This document shows positions 1 to 8,789 of a stretch of 64,000 nucleotides of DNA, in pieces. Below the pieces are notes generated by a model. That model did not search any database. It saw nothing but the letters and a program-made list of their open reading frames with translations, and had not been told where the DNA came from. A program made the translations under genes and the position numbers. This DNA comes from Thermohahella caldifontis (GTDB lineage Bacteria; Pseudomonadota; Gammaproteobacteria; Pseudomonadales; Oleiphilaceae), in assembly GCF_041153465.1 (NCBI RefSeq), contig NZ_CP154858.1:1922001-1986000 (forward strand), given 5' to 3'. Every line of letters begins with the position of its first letter. Within the stretch, counting starts at the first letter, position 1.

Positions 1-2
1 GC

Positions 3-782
3 ATCTGTATCAGCCTCGTCCTGTCTGCCTGCGCCACGGCCCGGGATCCGAACGGCTATGCCTATCCGGCAGACTTCACCGACTACTCGGTCAACGTGGG
101 TGTGCCGTTTCATTATGAGGTCAGTATCGGCAGCATCACCACCTGGTGGAAAGATGGCAGCATTGCCGGTGGCAAGCCCATCGGAAGCCGAATGAATGGC
201 TGGGTCATGGGCGGCACCGCCGGCATCATGGACGGCCCCATTCCGGATATTGTCGACTTCACCTACACCGCATTGTATGAAGAAAGACGCTACCATGTCC
301 GCTTCGAAATCCCGCCCCATGTCAAGCGGGTGATGTACGAAAAATTCTTTATTCGCAGGCCAGCCAATGGCCCCCTGCTGCCACGCTATCGCCGGGTTAT
401 CAGTTTTGGCATCATGCCCGGCGGGCGTTATGTGGTGTGGATCGAATCACGCAGAGCGGATGCCATCGAGATTGCCCGCGGGCAGGCGGAGTTCATCGAA
501 ACGACCCCGTATTACGAAGCCTTCCGTGAAGGCCGGCATGGACACGCAATCCGGCTCAACGGGTTGCATCCGGAGTGGACACCGGAACACTGGACGGCGT
601 ATGACAATATTCTGACAGGCCACTTCTGGGAGCAAAACCGATACCCGGACAACCGTGATTACTGGATGCCCCCGAAACTGGAAGAGCTGCCGCCGGAGGC
701 CTGGAAGCAGGGTGACATGACCCCGTGGCGCAAGCGCCCACCGGAAGTACAGGTGCCGCCTGGCATTTTCAGATATGAATGA
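3..782 (+). CDS. DUF2931-like lipoprotein, 5' end cut by window edge
   Basis: The frame is open from the window edge and begins inside a lipoprotein signal peptide: a hydrophobic stretch ending in the lipobox L-S-A-C (about bases 24-35), followed by ATARDPNG. A GTG at 96 could serve as an internal start, but it would discard the signal peptide, so the true start lies left of the window. The mature part (about 245 residues) has the DUF2931 pattern: an early tryptophan-rich strand, a middle GGRYVVWIES strand and IARGQAEF. DUF2931 proteins are outer-membrane or periplasmic lipoproteins of unknown function. The family call is from pattern memory and is moderately sure; the lipoprotein call is stronger. 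Confidence 0.65.
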   Translation: MCISLVLSACATARDPNGYAYPADFTDYSVNVGVPFHYEVSIGSITTWWKDGSIAGGKPIGSRMNGWVMGGTAGIMDGPIPDIVDFTYTALYEERRYHVRFEIPPHVKRVMYEKFFIRRPANGPLLPRYRRVISFGIMPGGRYVVWIESRRADAIEIARGQAEFIETTPYYEAFREGRHGHAIRLNGLHPEWTPEHWTAYDNILTGHFWEQNRYPDNRDYWMPPKLEELPPEAWKQGDMTPWRKRPPEVQVPPGIFRYE

Positions 783-885
783 GATTGATTGTGTCTGACT
801 TCAGAAAAATACCCGGCCCCTTGCGGAGCCGGAGTGTACACCGGTGCAAGGCCTGCCCGGCGGGCGCCGGATCAGGCCTCCGGGC

Positions 886-2487
886 TCACTTGTCTGCTCC
901 CAGTGCGGCATTGATCACCTGCCCCACCTGTGTCGCATGCTGAATGCGGCTGAAGGCCATCTCCCAGCCCTGCGGGCCCAGCGCGGTAACCGTCACGGGG
1001 GTGCTGGTGTGCGTGCCGGTTCCCCAGACCACATTCTGGTCTTCGGCAATCATGCGGGCGAGCAGATCCGTGCGCACCTCGTCGCCATACACATAGAAGG
1101 CCTTGAAGTCGCAGACTTTCGGGAAGGTTTCCGCATCGAGATAGCTGTGCCCCTTGAGCCGGTAGGTGTTCGGTTCATCCGCCAGGATGGCCCTGGCCTC
1201 GTCCAGCGTGATGTCGAACTCGCTGTTGGCATTGACGATGGCCATCAGCCGTTCGGGAGTTTTCTCGCCGCTGCGCCATTCATCAAACATGTCGGCAAAG
1301 CTCAGCTTCTGGTTGTAGATGCGATCCAGCAGGCTGAAATCTCCGAAATTGAAATTGGGCCGGTACGGGTGATTCCTGAACACTTCACCCTTCAGGTTTT
1401 CCGGCGTGGGAATGTTGGCCCGGGAGTAGCTGAAACCGAAGCTGCCGGTTTCGTGGTCAGCGGTGAGCACAACCAAGGTATCCTTCCGGTTTTTTGCCCA
1501 GTCGATCACGACCTGGACGGCTTCATCAAACTTGAGCATCTCGTGCAGCATCGTGGCCGCGTCGTTATTGTGGCCGGCCCAGTCGATCTGTCCGCCTTCC
1601 ACCATCAGAAAGAAGCCATCCGGGTCACGGCTGAGCACGTCCAGAGCCTTGCGCGTCATCTCTGCCAGACTCGGCTGCCAGCGCCCGGGATCGTTCTTGC
1701 TGTGCGTGTAGCGGATGCCATCATCCATCCCCGAGTAGGCATACAGCCCCAGCAGCTTGTCACCCTTTGCCTGCATCAGTGAGGTGCGGTCAAAGCTCAG
1801 CGCATACCCCTTCGCCTCGGCCTCGGCCAGCAGGTTGCGCTCATCCTTGCGCTTGGACTTGATTTTGATATGACCACCCGTTTGCTTGCGGATGGCGTCA
1901 TGGGTGACGCCCTTTTCGTTGACCGATTTGGGAATCCAGTGACGCAGGCCACCGGAGAGCATCACGTCCACATCCGCGTTCAGCAACTGCACGGCGATCT
2001 CGTTTTCCTGTGACCGGTGGGCAACATGGGCACCGAAGGCCGCCGGTGTAGCATGGGTGATCCGGGTATCGGACACCAGACCTGTGGCCTTGCCCATGCG
2101 CTCCGCGCGTTCCAGCACGGTGTCCACCACGTGACCGTCCTCATCCACTCCCAGTGCCTCGCTGGGTGCCAGCTTGCCCGTCGCCAGCTGGCTCGCGGCT
2201 GCCGCCGAATCCACCACCAGCGCATGGGCCGGATTGGTGCGGACCACACCTGTGACGCCTTCATTCATGAGCTGCTCAATGGCCGGCGTGCGTCCGTTGT
2301 AGACCGAGTGGGGGGCGTTGTGGGCATAGTAGGAAAGCAGCCCGATCTGCTGCGGTCCCATACCGTCACCGATCAGCAGAATGACATTCCTGACCTTGTC
2401 CGGATGGGTGGGATTCGCCGCCTGGACAGCTTCAGGGGAAGTCAGTGCCGCCATGAATCCTAACGCCAATACTGTTGCTCTAAGCAT
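886..2487 (-). CDS. Alkaline phosphatase (PhoA superfamily), secreted
   Basis: A periplasmic phosphomonoesterase of about 533 residues. The start at 2487 (ATG) has an AGAGGAA ribosome site 5-10 bases upstream and gives a clean signal peptide (MLRATVLALGF...AVQA); a longer reading to 2592 has neither. The N-terminus carries the metal-binding NVILLIGDGMG motif. DSAAAASQLATG holds the serine that is phosphorylated during catalysis, and LTADHETGSFG supplies further metal ligands near the end of the catalytic core. Compared with E. coli PhoA it has extra insertions, as in many marine enzymes. It would release inorganic phosphate from organic phosphate. A Pho-box-like repeat lies just upstream. It is transcribed divergently from the diguanylate cyclase gene. 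Confidence 0.93.
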   Translation of the reverse strand: MLRATVLALGFMAALTSPEAVQAANPTHPDKVRNVILLIGDGMGPQQIGLLSYYAHNAPHSVYNGRTPAIEQLMNEGVTGVVRTNPAHALVVDSAAAASQLATGKLAPSEALGVDEDGHVVDTVLERAERMGKATGLVSDTRITHATPAAFGAHVAHRSQENEIAVQLLNADVDVMLSGGLRHWIPKSVNEKGVTHDAIRKQTGGHIKIKSKRKDERNLLAEAEAKGYALSFDRTSLMQAKGDKLLGLYAYSGMDDGIRYTHSKNDPGRWQPSLAEMTRKALDVLSRDPDGFFLMVEGGQIDWAGHNNDAATMLHEMLKFDEAVQVVIDWAKNRKDTLVVLTADHETGSFGFSYSRANIPTPENLKGEVFRNHPYRPNFNFGDFSLLDRIYNQKLSFADMFDEWRSGEKTPERLMAIVNANSEFDITLDEARAILADEPNTYRLKGHSYLDAETFPKVCDFKAFYVYGDEVRTDLLARMIAEDQNVVWGTGTHTSTPVTVTALGPQGWEMAFSRIQHATQVGQVINAALGADK

Positions 2488-2553
2488 GTGATTCCTCTTG
2501 ATGTGTGGTTGGGTGTGTCCCGGCGAATTGTGGAAGGTCAGCGTTGCAGTTTT

Positions 2554-2571
2554 CTGACCGTTCGGTGACAA
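2554..2571 (-). promoter_or_regulatory. Pho-box-like direct repeat upstream of alkaline phosphatase
   Basis: Read on the minus strand, TTGTCAC-CGAA-CGGTCAG gives two 7-base half-sites 11 bases apart, each matching five of seven positions of the PhoB half-site CTGTCAT. It lies about 70 bases upstream of the phosphatase start codon. Phosphate-starvation control is what the gene product predicts, but the match is imperfect and no promoter elements were mapped. Confidence 0.4.
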
Positions 2572-2661
2572 AGCGGTTTCAGCCCGCCGCACGGTGGGTT
2601 TGATTTCCGGAAGGGCCGGAAAGTGCGCTATACTGAAACATTACGCGACAGGACCGTTCAT

Positions 2662-2819
2662 GTGATCCAGCTTCTTGCAGTCGTGCTGCTGGTGTTCGGT
2701 GTCTTGCATGCCACCGCCAATGCACCCGGCGACGCCGCACAGGCCTCGCCCGATCCGGCTCCGGTTCTGTACTGGTCCGCGGAGGATCCCCGATCCCGCC
2801 GGAGACCGGCTGGGATCGG
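2662..2819 (+). pseudogene. Frame-shifted 5' end of the diguanylate cyclase gene
   Basis: A GTG at 2662 with an AGGA site 8 bases before it opens a signal peptide (MIQLLAVVLLVFGVLHATANA) followed by PVLYWSAEDP, the usual beginning of a 7TMR-DISMED2 sensor domain. The frame is lost at the CCCC run 2788-2791. Adding one C joins it in frame to ETGWDRMAGQPFQALEG and onward, giving a single protein of about 560 residues. I therefore read this as the true N-terminus of the following gene, separated by a one-base deletion that may be a sequence error. Confidence 0.7.
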
Positions 2820-4343
2820 ATGGCCGGACAGCCGTTTCAGGCCCTTGAGGGGCCGGTTCTCAGCCGCGGCATCGGCCGCACGCCCGTCTGGCTCAGGCTG
2901 GACGCCATCAACGCAACGGCCCGCCCTCTGACCCGCATTCTGGTTCTGAGCACCACCTGGCTGGACAATGTGGAGGTGTACCTGGTTCAGGCCGGCCGCC
3001 TGATCCACAAGGTGCACACGGGAGACCGGCAGCCTTTCGATCCGGCCACCTTTGTCCCGCATCGCATTGAAATCCCGCTTGAACTTCCGCCTGGCGACAA
3101 CCGCATCCATATACGCGTGCAGACGCCGGACGTCATGACCTTCTCCACCCGCCTGCTGACACCGGCGCGAGCGGCATCCGAACGTACGGCACAGCGCTAC
3201 CTCTATGGCGCCCTGTACGGGTTCCTGCTGGCGCTGGTCCTCTACAATCTTGTCCTCTATCCCGGGCTCAGGGACCGGCGTCACATCCTCTATGCCCTGT
3301 ACGTGGGCGCCTTCGCACTGATGAACATGGGCTATACGGGGCACGGCTTCATGTGGTTGTGGCCGGAAAGCCCGCTGATTCAGCAGTGGGCCCAGCCGGT
3401 GCTCATGGTCCTGTTTGCCTGCAGCGGGCTGATGCTGGCACTGGCCTTTCTGGATGTCCCGGCCACCCACCCGCGTCTTGCACGGGGCATCCGTACCGGC
3501 ATGGCTGCCGTCATCGGCCTGCTTGCCGTGCTCGTGCTGGCCGACCGTCAGGCCGCCGCCGTCACCCTGGCCTTCGGTGCCGCCACGGCCTATGGCGTGC
3601 TCATGCTCGCCCTGGGCATCGTCTGCCAGCGCCACGGTGCACTGGCCGCCCGGTACTTTCTGGTAGCCGTGGCGTTCGGCTCTGCAGGCGCGCTGACGAC
3701 AGCAATGGCCGTATGGGGCTGGATGCCCTTCACGGGACTGACCTGGCACGCCGCGGAAGCCGGCATGACCGTCGAGGCCATTCTGCTGGCTGCAGCGGTC
3801 TCCGCCCGGTTCTGGGAAATGCGTGCCGAACACGACCGCACACGCCGCCAGGCTTCACTGGACCCCCTGACCAGTCTGTTCAACCGCCGCGCCTTCTACG
3901 TCCGCAGTCAGTCCTCCGCGAAATCCGGATCCGCAGAACCCTTCCGCTATGCCATCGTGATGCTGGATATCGACCACTTCAAGCAGTTCAATGATCAGTG
4001 GGGACACACGGTGGGCGATGACATGCTGGTCGCCGTCGGTGAGGCCCTGAAGGCGGCCGTCAGGCAGGCGGACGTGGCAGCACGCTGGGGTGGAGAAGAA
4101 TTCATCCTCTTTCTGCGCGACTCCGACCTGCATCACGCGAGCCATCTGGCGGAGCGGCTGAAGCAGGCCATCCGCGCCATCCGCCTGCCGCATCAGGACC
4201 GTGACCTCACCGTCTCCGTGAGCATGGGCATTGCCCAGAACAAGACCACCGACACCGACATTGACGCCACCATTGCCCGGGCAGATCAGGCCCTTTATGC
4301 GGCCAAGGCCAACGGGCGCGATCAGGTCATGGTCGCCGCCTGA
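2820..4343 (+). CDS. 7TMR-DISM diguanylate cyclase (GGDEF), N-terminus frame-shifted
   Basis: Makes cyclic-di-GMP from two GTP in response to an extracellular signal. The order is: 7TMR-DISMED2 periplasmic sensing domain (to about residue 130; TPVWLRLDAIN is the conserved core), seven membrane helices of the 7TM-DISM module (about 135-340), then a GGDEF domain. The active-site motif is RWGGEEFILFL, the active GGEEF form, with DIDHFKQFND upstream. The ATG at 2820 has no ribosome site and sits inside the sensor domain, so it is not the natural start. The natural start is the GTG at 2662 once the CCCC run at 2788-2791 gains one base. It ends 6 bases before the end of the convergent ABC exporter gene. 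Confidence 0.85.
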   Translation: MAGQPFQALEGPVLSRGIGRTPVWLRLDAINATARPLTRILVLSTTWLDNVEVYLVQAGRLIHKVHTGDRQPFDPATFVPHRIEIPLELPPGDNRIHIRVQTPDVMTFSTRLLTPARAASERTAQRYLYGALYGFLLALVLYNLVLYPGLRDRRHILYALYVGAFALMNMGYTGHGFMWLWPESPLIQQWAQPVLMVLFACSGLMLALAFLDVPATHPRLARGIRTGMAAVIGLLAVLVLADRQAAAVTLAFGAATAYGVLMLALGIVCQRHGALAARYFLVAVAFGSAGALTTAMAVWGWMPFTGLTWHAAEAGMTVEAILLAAAVSARFWEMRAEHDRTRRQASLDPLTSLFNRRAFYVRSQSSAKSGSAEPFRYAIVMLDIDHFKQFNDQWGHTVGDDMLVAVGEALKAAVRQADVAARWGGEEFILFLRDSDLHHASHLAERLKQAIRAIRLPHQDRDLTVSVSMGIAQNKTTDTDIDATIARADQALYAAKANGRDQVMVAA

Positions 4344-4349
4344 GACGGC

Positions 4350-6137
4350 TCAGTGCTGACGATCACCGTAGAGCTGGGCATAAAGCCCGTTGCGTCGCAG
4401 CAGCTCGTCGTGATGACCTTCCTCCACCACATAGCCATCCTCGAACACATAGGCCCGCTGGGCCTGTTTCACGGCGCTCAATCGGTGGGCAATGATGAGG
4501 GTGGTGCGACCCTGCAGGAAGGTATCCAGCGCCCGGTGCAGGCGGTATTCGGTTTCCGCGTCCAGTGCCGAGGTGGCTTCATCCAGGATGACCACTTTCG
4601 GATCACTGAGCATCATGCGGGCGATGGCCAGGCGCTGCCGCTGACCACCGGACAGGCGTACCCCGTGCTGGCCCACCTGGGTCTCCAGTCCGTCAGGCAT
4701 GGCCCGGACCGTGTCCGCCAACTGGGCCACCTCCAGCGCCTGCCAGAGGGCCTCATCCGGCAGGTCACGGCCCAGCGTCAGATTGGCACGCACGCTGTCA
4801 TTGAACAGGGCCGGGTGTTGCAGAACGGTGGCCACATGCTGGCGCACCACATCTAACCCGATGTCCTCAACCGGTACGCCACCGTAGGCAATGGTTCCGC
4901 TATCCGGGCTGTAAAGCCCAAGCAGCAACTGCACCAGCGTGGACTTGCCGCCGCCGCTGACACCCACCAGCGCCACTTTCTCGCCTGCTGCGATGTGCAG
5001 CGACACGTCATTGAGTATGGGGGCGTCATCGTAGGCAAAGCTGAGGTGATCCACGGTTACGCTGACCGTCTTCTGTCCCTCGAACGGGTTCTGACGATGC
5101 GGCCAGACCGGTTCCGGCTGCAGGGCCAGCAAGCCGTTGATGCGTTGCAGGGCGGCTCTGGCGGCAAACAGTTTGTACTGCATGTTGATGATTTCCTGAA
5201 CCGGCAGGAGCATGAACCAGAGGTAGCCGAAGACCGCCAGCATGTAGCCGACGGACAGATCCGAATAGAGTACGGTCAGCATGGCTGCGGCCCGGAACAC
5301 GTCAATCCCGAACTGGAAGACGGTAAAGCTGAAGCGGCTGGCAGCGTCACTTTTCCAGTGGTAGCGGGTGGCGTGATCGCGCACTACCCGCGCCAGGCCG
5401 GCCAGACGCTTGAGGTAGTGGGGCTCCCGGTTGGCCGCCCGCAACTGGGCCATCGCATCGAGGGTTTCGGTCAGCACGCCCTGAAAGCGCTCCGTGGCCT
5501 GGTTTTCCGCCTTTTTCAGCGCCTTGACCCGCCGGCCGATCCGGGTTGCCATCAGAATGACCACAGGGTTCAGCAGCAGGATCAGCAAGGCCAGCTTCCA
5601 GTGCACCCAGATCAGAATGGCCGCCGTCCCCAGAATGGTCAGCAAGGCCACCACCAGCCGACTGATGGTGGTGCCGAGAAATTCATCCAGTGTATTGATG
5701 TCGGTAATGAACCGGGATGCCACCGCACCGCTGCCCAGCTGTTCGTATTCGCGCATGGCCACCCGTCCCATGTGGTCCAGAAGGCGGGTACGCATGCGAT
5801 AGACAATGTCCTTGGAGATGCGGGTGAACTGCCGTGTCTGCCATACATTCAGTGCCAGCGAGAGCAGACGCAGCCCCAGTGCACAGAGCACCATCAGTCC
5901 GATATACACGGCAGGCCGGCCCCAGCCCTCCGGCAACAGCGCGTGCATGGCCGGCAACACGGGACCGGGCTGACCGAGCAGCACTTCGTCCACCAGCACG
6001 GGCAGCAGCAGGGGCACCGGTACGGCCGCCAGGGTGGCGCCCACGGCTATCAGGTTCGCCAGGATCAGCTCGCGGCGGTGGGCCAGCACCCGTTGCATGA
6101 GATCACGCCAGGAATACTGAAAAGCAGGTCGGGACAC
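4350..6137 (-). CDS. ABC exporter, fused permease and ATPase (MsbA-like)
   Basis: A half-transporter of about 595 residues that would work as a homodimer in the inner membrane. The N-terminal half has six membrane helices (ABC_membrane). The C-terminal ATPase has Walker A GVSGGGKST, signature LSGGQ, Walker B VVILDEATSALD and switch histidine in IIAHRLSAV. A GTG start at 6137 is preferred because GAGG lies six bases before it; an upstream TTG at 6149 is less likely. Exporters of this class move lipids, drugs or peptides; nothing adjacent identifies the substrate. The gene stands alone between a convergent diguanylate cyclase and the divergent narX. Confidence 0.88.
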   Translation of the reverse strand: MSRPAFQYSWRDLMQRVLAHRRELILANLIAVGATLAAVPVPLLLPVLVDEVLLGQPGPVLPAMHALLPEGWGRPAVYIGLMVLCALGLRLLSLALNVWQTRQFTRISKDIVYRMRTRLLDHMGRVAMREYEQLGSGAVASRFITDINTLDEFLGTTISRLVVALLTILGTAAILIWVHWKLALLILLLNPVVILMATRIGRRVKALKKAENQATERFQGVLTETLDAMAQLRAANREPHYLKRLAGLARVVRDHATRYHWKSDAASRFSFTVFQFGIDVFRAAAMLTVLYSDLSVGYMLAVFGYLWFMLLPVQEIINMQYKLFAARAALQRINGLLALQPEPVWPHRQNPFEGQKTVSVTVDHLSFAYDDAPILNDVSLHIAAGEKVALVGVSGGGKSTLVQLLLGLYSPDSGTIAYGGVPVEDIGLDVVRQHVATVLQHPALFNDSVRANLTLGRDLPDEALWQALEVAQLADTVRAMPDGLETQVGQHGVRLSGGQRQRLAIARMMLSDPKVVILDEATSALDAETEYRLHRALDTFLQGRTTLIIAHRLSAVKQAQRAYVFEDGYVVEEGHHDELLRRNGLYAQLYGDRQH

Positions 6138-6278
6138 GGGGCACCTCAATCACTCAAAGTGGATTATTGTACCCGTTCTGAGTTCATGCTGAATTCCAAT
6201 TCGAGCTTGACTGTTCGGGATGGTCCACGGAGAGTATATCCTTTGAGAAATATGCAGCCATCTGCGGAGGTAGTCAGT

Positions 6279-8117
6279 GTGATACGTTTGTCGAGCCGGC
6301 TACTTGCATCCGTTTCCTACCAGATTCTGGGCGCGTTTGCGCTCGTCGTCCTGGCCGCACTGGCCGGCTATACCGCTTCTCTGACGGCAACGGAACAAAT
6401 GAGCCAGGACGCCGAACGCATCGATATCGCCGGCTCCCTCCGAATGCTCAGCACCCGGGCTGCCCTGACGTACTACACCGCCTATACCACTAGAGATACC
6501 GAGCGGGTCAATAACGTACTCCAGTCGCTGAAGGCGCGCCTTGAAAACCCGGTACTCGATGCCGGCAGCCCCGAATCACAACGCCAGTTGGCCGCCATAC
6601 GCCAACACTGGGCAGAGGCTGAAGCCCATTTCGAAAAGATGGCGCTGCCTCCGGAATACATTCGGGTATCTGTCGAGAAGCTGGTGGATGAAATTGATCA
6701 GTTCGTGCTCAGTGTTCAGCGGGATTCCGAAGAAAAGGTCTCCCGGATGCGCACCATTCAGTTGCTGGCTCTGCTGACGGTTCTGCTGACCAGCGCACTC
6801 ATGGTATATCTCATCCGCAACCGCGTTCAGGCCCCCCTGTCTCAGCTGGTCAACGCTCATCAACGGCTGGAGTCCGGCCACTTTGACACCCGTCTGAACC
6901 TGACCCGCCAGGATGAGTTCGGCAGTCTGGCGGCCAGTTTCAACGCCATGAGCGCACAGCTGGACAAGCTCTATCACGAGCTGGAAGAAGAAGTGGCCCA
7001 CCAGACCCGGGCCCTCAATGCCCGAAACGAAGGGCTCAACGCCCTCTTTGCCATCAGTGGTGATCTGCACGCCGAACCCATCAGCAGTCACACGCTGCGC
7101 GCTGCCCTCATCCGCATGAAAAAGGCCATTCACGCCCGGGAGCTGATTCTCTGTCTGGCGGAATCGGAAACTCCGGTTCAATACTGTCAGTTGCACACGG
7201 AAAGCAGCCCGGTACTGCGTGGCCTGACCGCGCCCGATATTGACCAGACCAGACGGGACTGCGAACAGGCACCGGAAACCCGGCTGTGCTTCCCGCTCAG
7301 CTCGGCCAAGGGGGAACTGGGCCTGCTCATCGTGCACTTCAGCCAGCCGGCCGAACCCTGGCAACACCAGGTTTGTGCCATGCTGGCCTCCCTCATCGTA
7401 CAGGCCCTCAGTGACCACCTGGAGCACGAGCACAGCACCCGGGCGGCACTCCACGAAGAGCGGACGGCCATTGGCCGCGACCTGCACGACTCCCTGGCCC
7501 AGTCTCTGGCCTATCTGAAAATCCAGCTCACCAAGGGACACCGACTGCTGGAGCTGGCCCGGTACGATGATCTGCGAGCCACCCTTGCTGAAGCCCGGGA
7601 AGGCCTCAATGCCGCATACAGCCAACTGCGCGAACTGCTGACCACCTTCCGGCTTCAGATCAGCGAACCCGGACTCGAACAGGCCCTTCGCGGCGCCTGT
7701 GCCGAATTTGCGGCCCGGGGCGAGAGCCTGGAAATTCAGTTGAGCTGGGAAGTGAGCGACTACACACCGGATGCCAACGATGAAATCCACCTGCTGCAGA
7801 TCGTCCGGGAAGCGCTCGCCAACGTGGTCAAACATTCCCGTGCCACGAAAGCGTTGGTAAAATTGAGTGATACCCAGGACGGCAGGCTGGAACTTCTGAT
7901 AGAAGATAACGGGTGCGGCCTGGACACCGGCAGTTCGCCCCTGCACCATCACGGTCTGCGCATCATGGAGGAGCGCGCCCGGGCATTGCCTGACGGGACC
8001 ATTGAAATCGGTGCCATCACGGAGAATGGCCGCACCGGCACACGCATCCGCGTCACATTTACCCATCAGCGTCAGGCTGAACTGTTACTGAAGGTGGTAC
8101 CTCATGTCGTCCAATGA
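6279..8117 (+). CDS. narX: Nitrate/nitrite sensor histidine kinase, NarX/NarQ type
   Basis: Membrane sensor kinase of about 612 residues. It has a first membrane helix near residues 14-34 and, just after it, DAERIDIAGSLRMLSTRAAL, which matches the P-box that binds nitrate in NarX/NarQ. After the four-helix periplasmic sensor comes a second helix (IQLLALLTVLLTSALMVYLI), a HAMP linker, a GAF-like segment, and a HisKA_3 region with the phospho-histidine in GRDLHDSLAQSL. A HATPase with EDNGCGLD and HHGLRIMEERA completes it. The GTG start at 6279 has GGAGG eight bases upstream; the long open frame upstream is antisense to the exporter gene. The end overlaps narL by 14 bases, so the pair is translationally coupled. 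Confidence 0.9.
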   Translation: MIRLSSRLLASVSYQILGAFALVVLAALAGYTASLTATEQMSQDAERIDIAGSLRMLSTRAALTYYTAYTTRDTERVNNVLQSLKARLENPVLDAGSPESQRQLAAIRQHWAEAEAHFEKMALPPEYIRVSVEKLVDEIDQFVLSVQRDSEEKVSRMRTIQLLALLTVLLTSALMVYLIRNRVQAPLSQLVNAHQRLESGHFDTRLNLTRQDEFGSLAASFNAMSAQLDKLYHELEEEVAHQTRALNARNEGLNALFAISGDLHAEPISSHTLRAALIRMKKAIHARELILCLAESETPVQYCQLHTESSPVLRGLTAPDIDQTRRDCEQAPETRLCFPLSSAKGELGLLIVHFSQPAEPWQHQVCAMLASLIVQALSDHLEHEHSTRAALHEERTAIGRDLHDSLAQSLAYLKIQLTKGHRLLELARYDDLRATLAEAREGLNAAYSQLRELLTTFRLQISEPGLEQALRGACAEFAARGESLEIQLSWEVSDYTPDANDEIHLLQIVREALANVVKHSRATKALVKLSDTQDGRLELLIEDNGCGLDTGSSPLHHHGLRIMEERARALPDGTIEIGAITENGRTGTRIRVTFTHQRQAELLLKVVPHVVQ

Positions 8118-8748
8118 CACCGTGCACATACTGATTGTTGATGACCATCCCATGATGCGCAAGGGCATCCGGGATCTGCTGGAACTGGAGCCTGATCTCG
8201 AGCTGGCCGGCGAAGCGGCCACAGGGGAGGAGGCCATTCGTCAGGCCGTGGCCAACGAGCCGGATGTCATTCTGCTGGACCTCAACATGCGGGGCATGGG
8301 CGGACTGGACACCCTGCGCAACCTGCGCGAGGCCGATGTGTTCTGCCGCATCCTGGTCTTTACCGTTTCAGATAACCGACAGGATGTGCTGGCCTGTCTG
8401 CGCAACGGTGCCGACGGTTATGTGCTCAAGGATGCCGAGCCGGAAGATCTGCTGGACAGCATCCGGCGCGTGGCGGCCGGGCGAACGGTGATCAGCGATG
8501 AACTGGCTCATGTGCTCGCCGATGCCATCCGTCAGCGCGACAACGGGCCGTCCAGCAAGCTCGATCTGCTGACGGCACGCGAACGGGAGATTCTGGTGAA
8601 GATCAAGGAAGGCCTGAGCAACAAGATGATCGGCGCGCAGCTCAACATCACCGAAGGCACCGTCAAGGTACATGTCAAGAATCTGCTCAAGAAGATGAAT
8701 TTCCGCTCTCGTGTGGAGGCGGCCGTCTGGGCAACCGAGAACCTCTGA
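8104..8748 (+). CDS. narL: Response regulator, NarL family
   Basis: DNA-binding partner of the kinase encoded immediately upstream. The receiver domain has the acidic pair DD at 13-14, phospho-acceptor D59 in VILLDLNM (the same position as in E. coli NarL) and K in YVLKDAEPEDLL. A linker leads to a C-terminal LuxR/GerE helix-turn-helix (LTAREREILVKIKEGLSNKMIGAQL, then EGTVKVHVKNLLKKM). The start at 8104 follows GGTGG inside the narX end. Expected targets are nitrate-respiration genes, but none lie in this window, so the regulon is inferred only from the family. Confidence 0.92.
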   Translation: MSSNDTVHILIVDDHPMMRKGIRDLLELEPDLELAGEAATGEEAIRQAVANEPDVILLDLNMRGMGGLDTLRNLREADVFCRILVFTVSDNRQDVLACLRNGADGYVLKDAEPEDLLDSIRRVAAGRTVISDELAHVLADAIRQRDNGPSSKLDLLTAREREILVKIKEGLSNKMIGAQLNITEGTVKVHVKNLLKKMNFRSRVEAAVWATENL

Positions 8749-8789
8749 GCCCGGTTGCCCGGTCGTCATGCCCGGACTGAACCCGACAC

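Noticed and set aside
844..1782. Long plus-strand frame of 312 codons
   Set aside because: It is antisense to the well-supported alkaline phosphatase gene and has no family motifs.
4995..6278. Upstream extension of the narX frame
   Set aside because: Runs antisense through the ABC exporter; the ribosome site and signal anchor fix the start at 6279.
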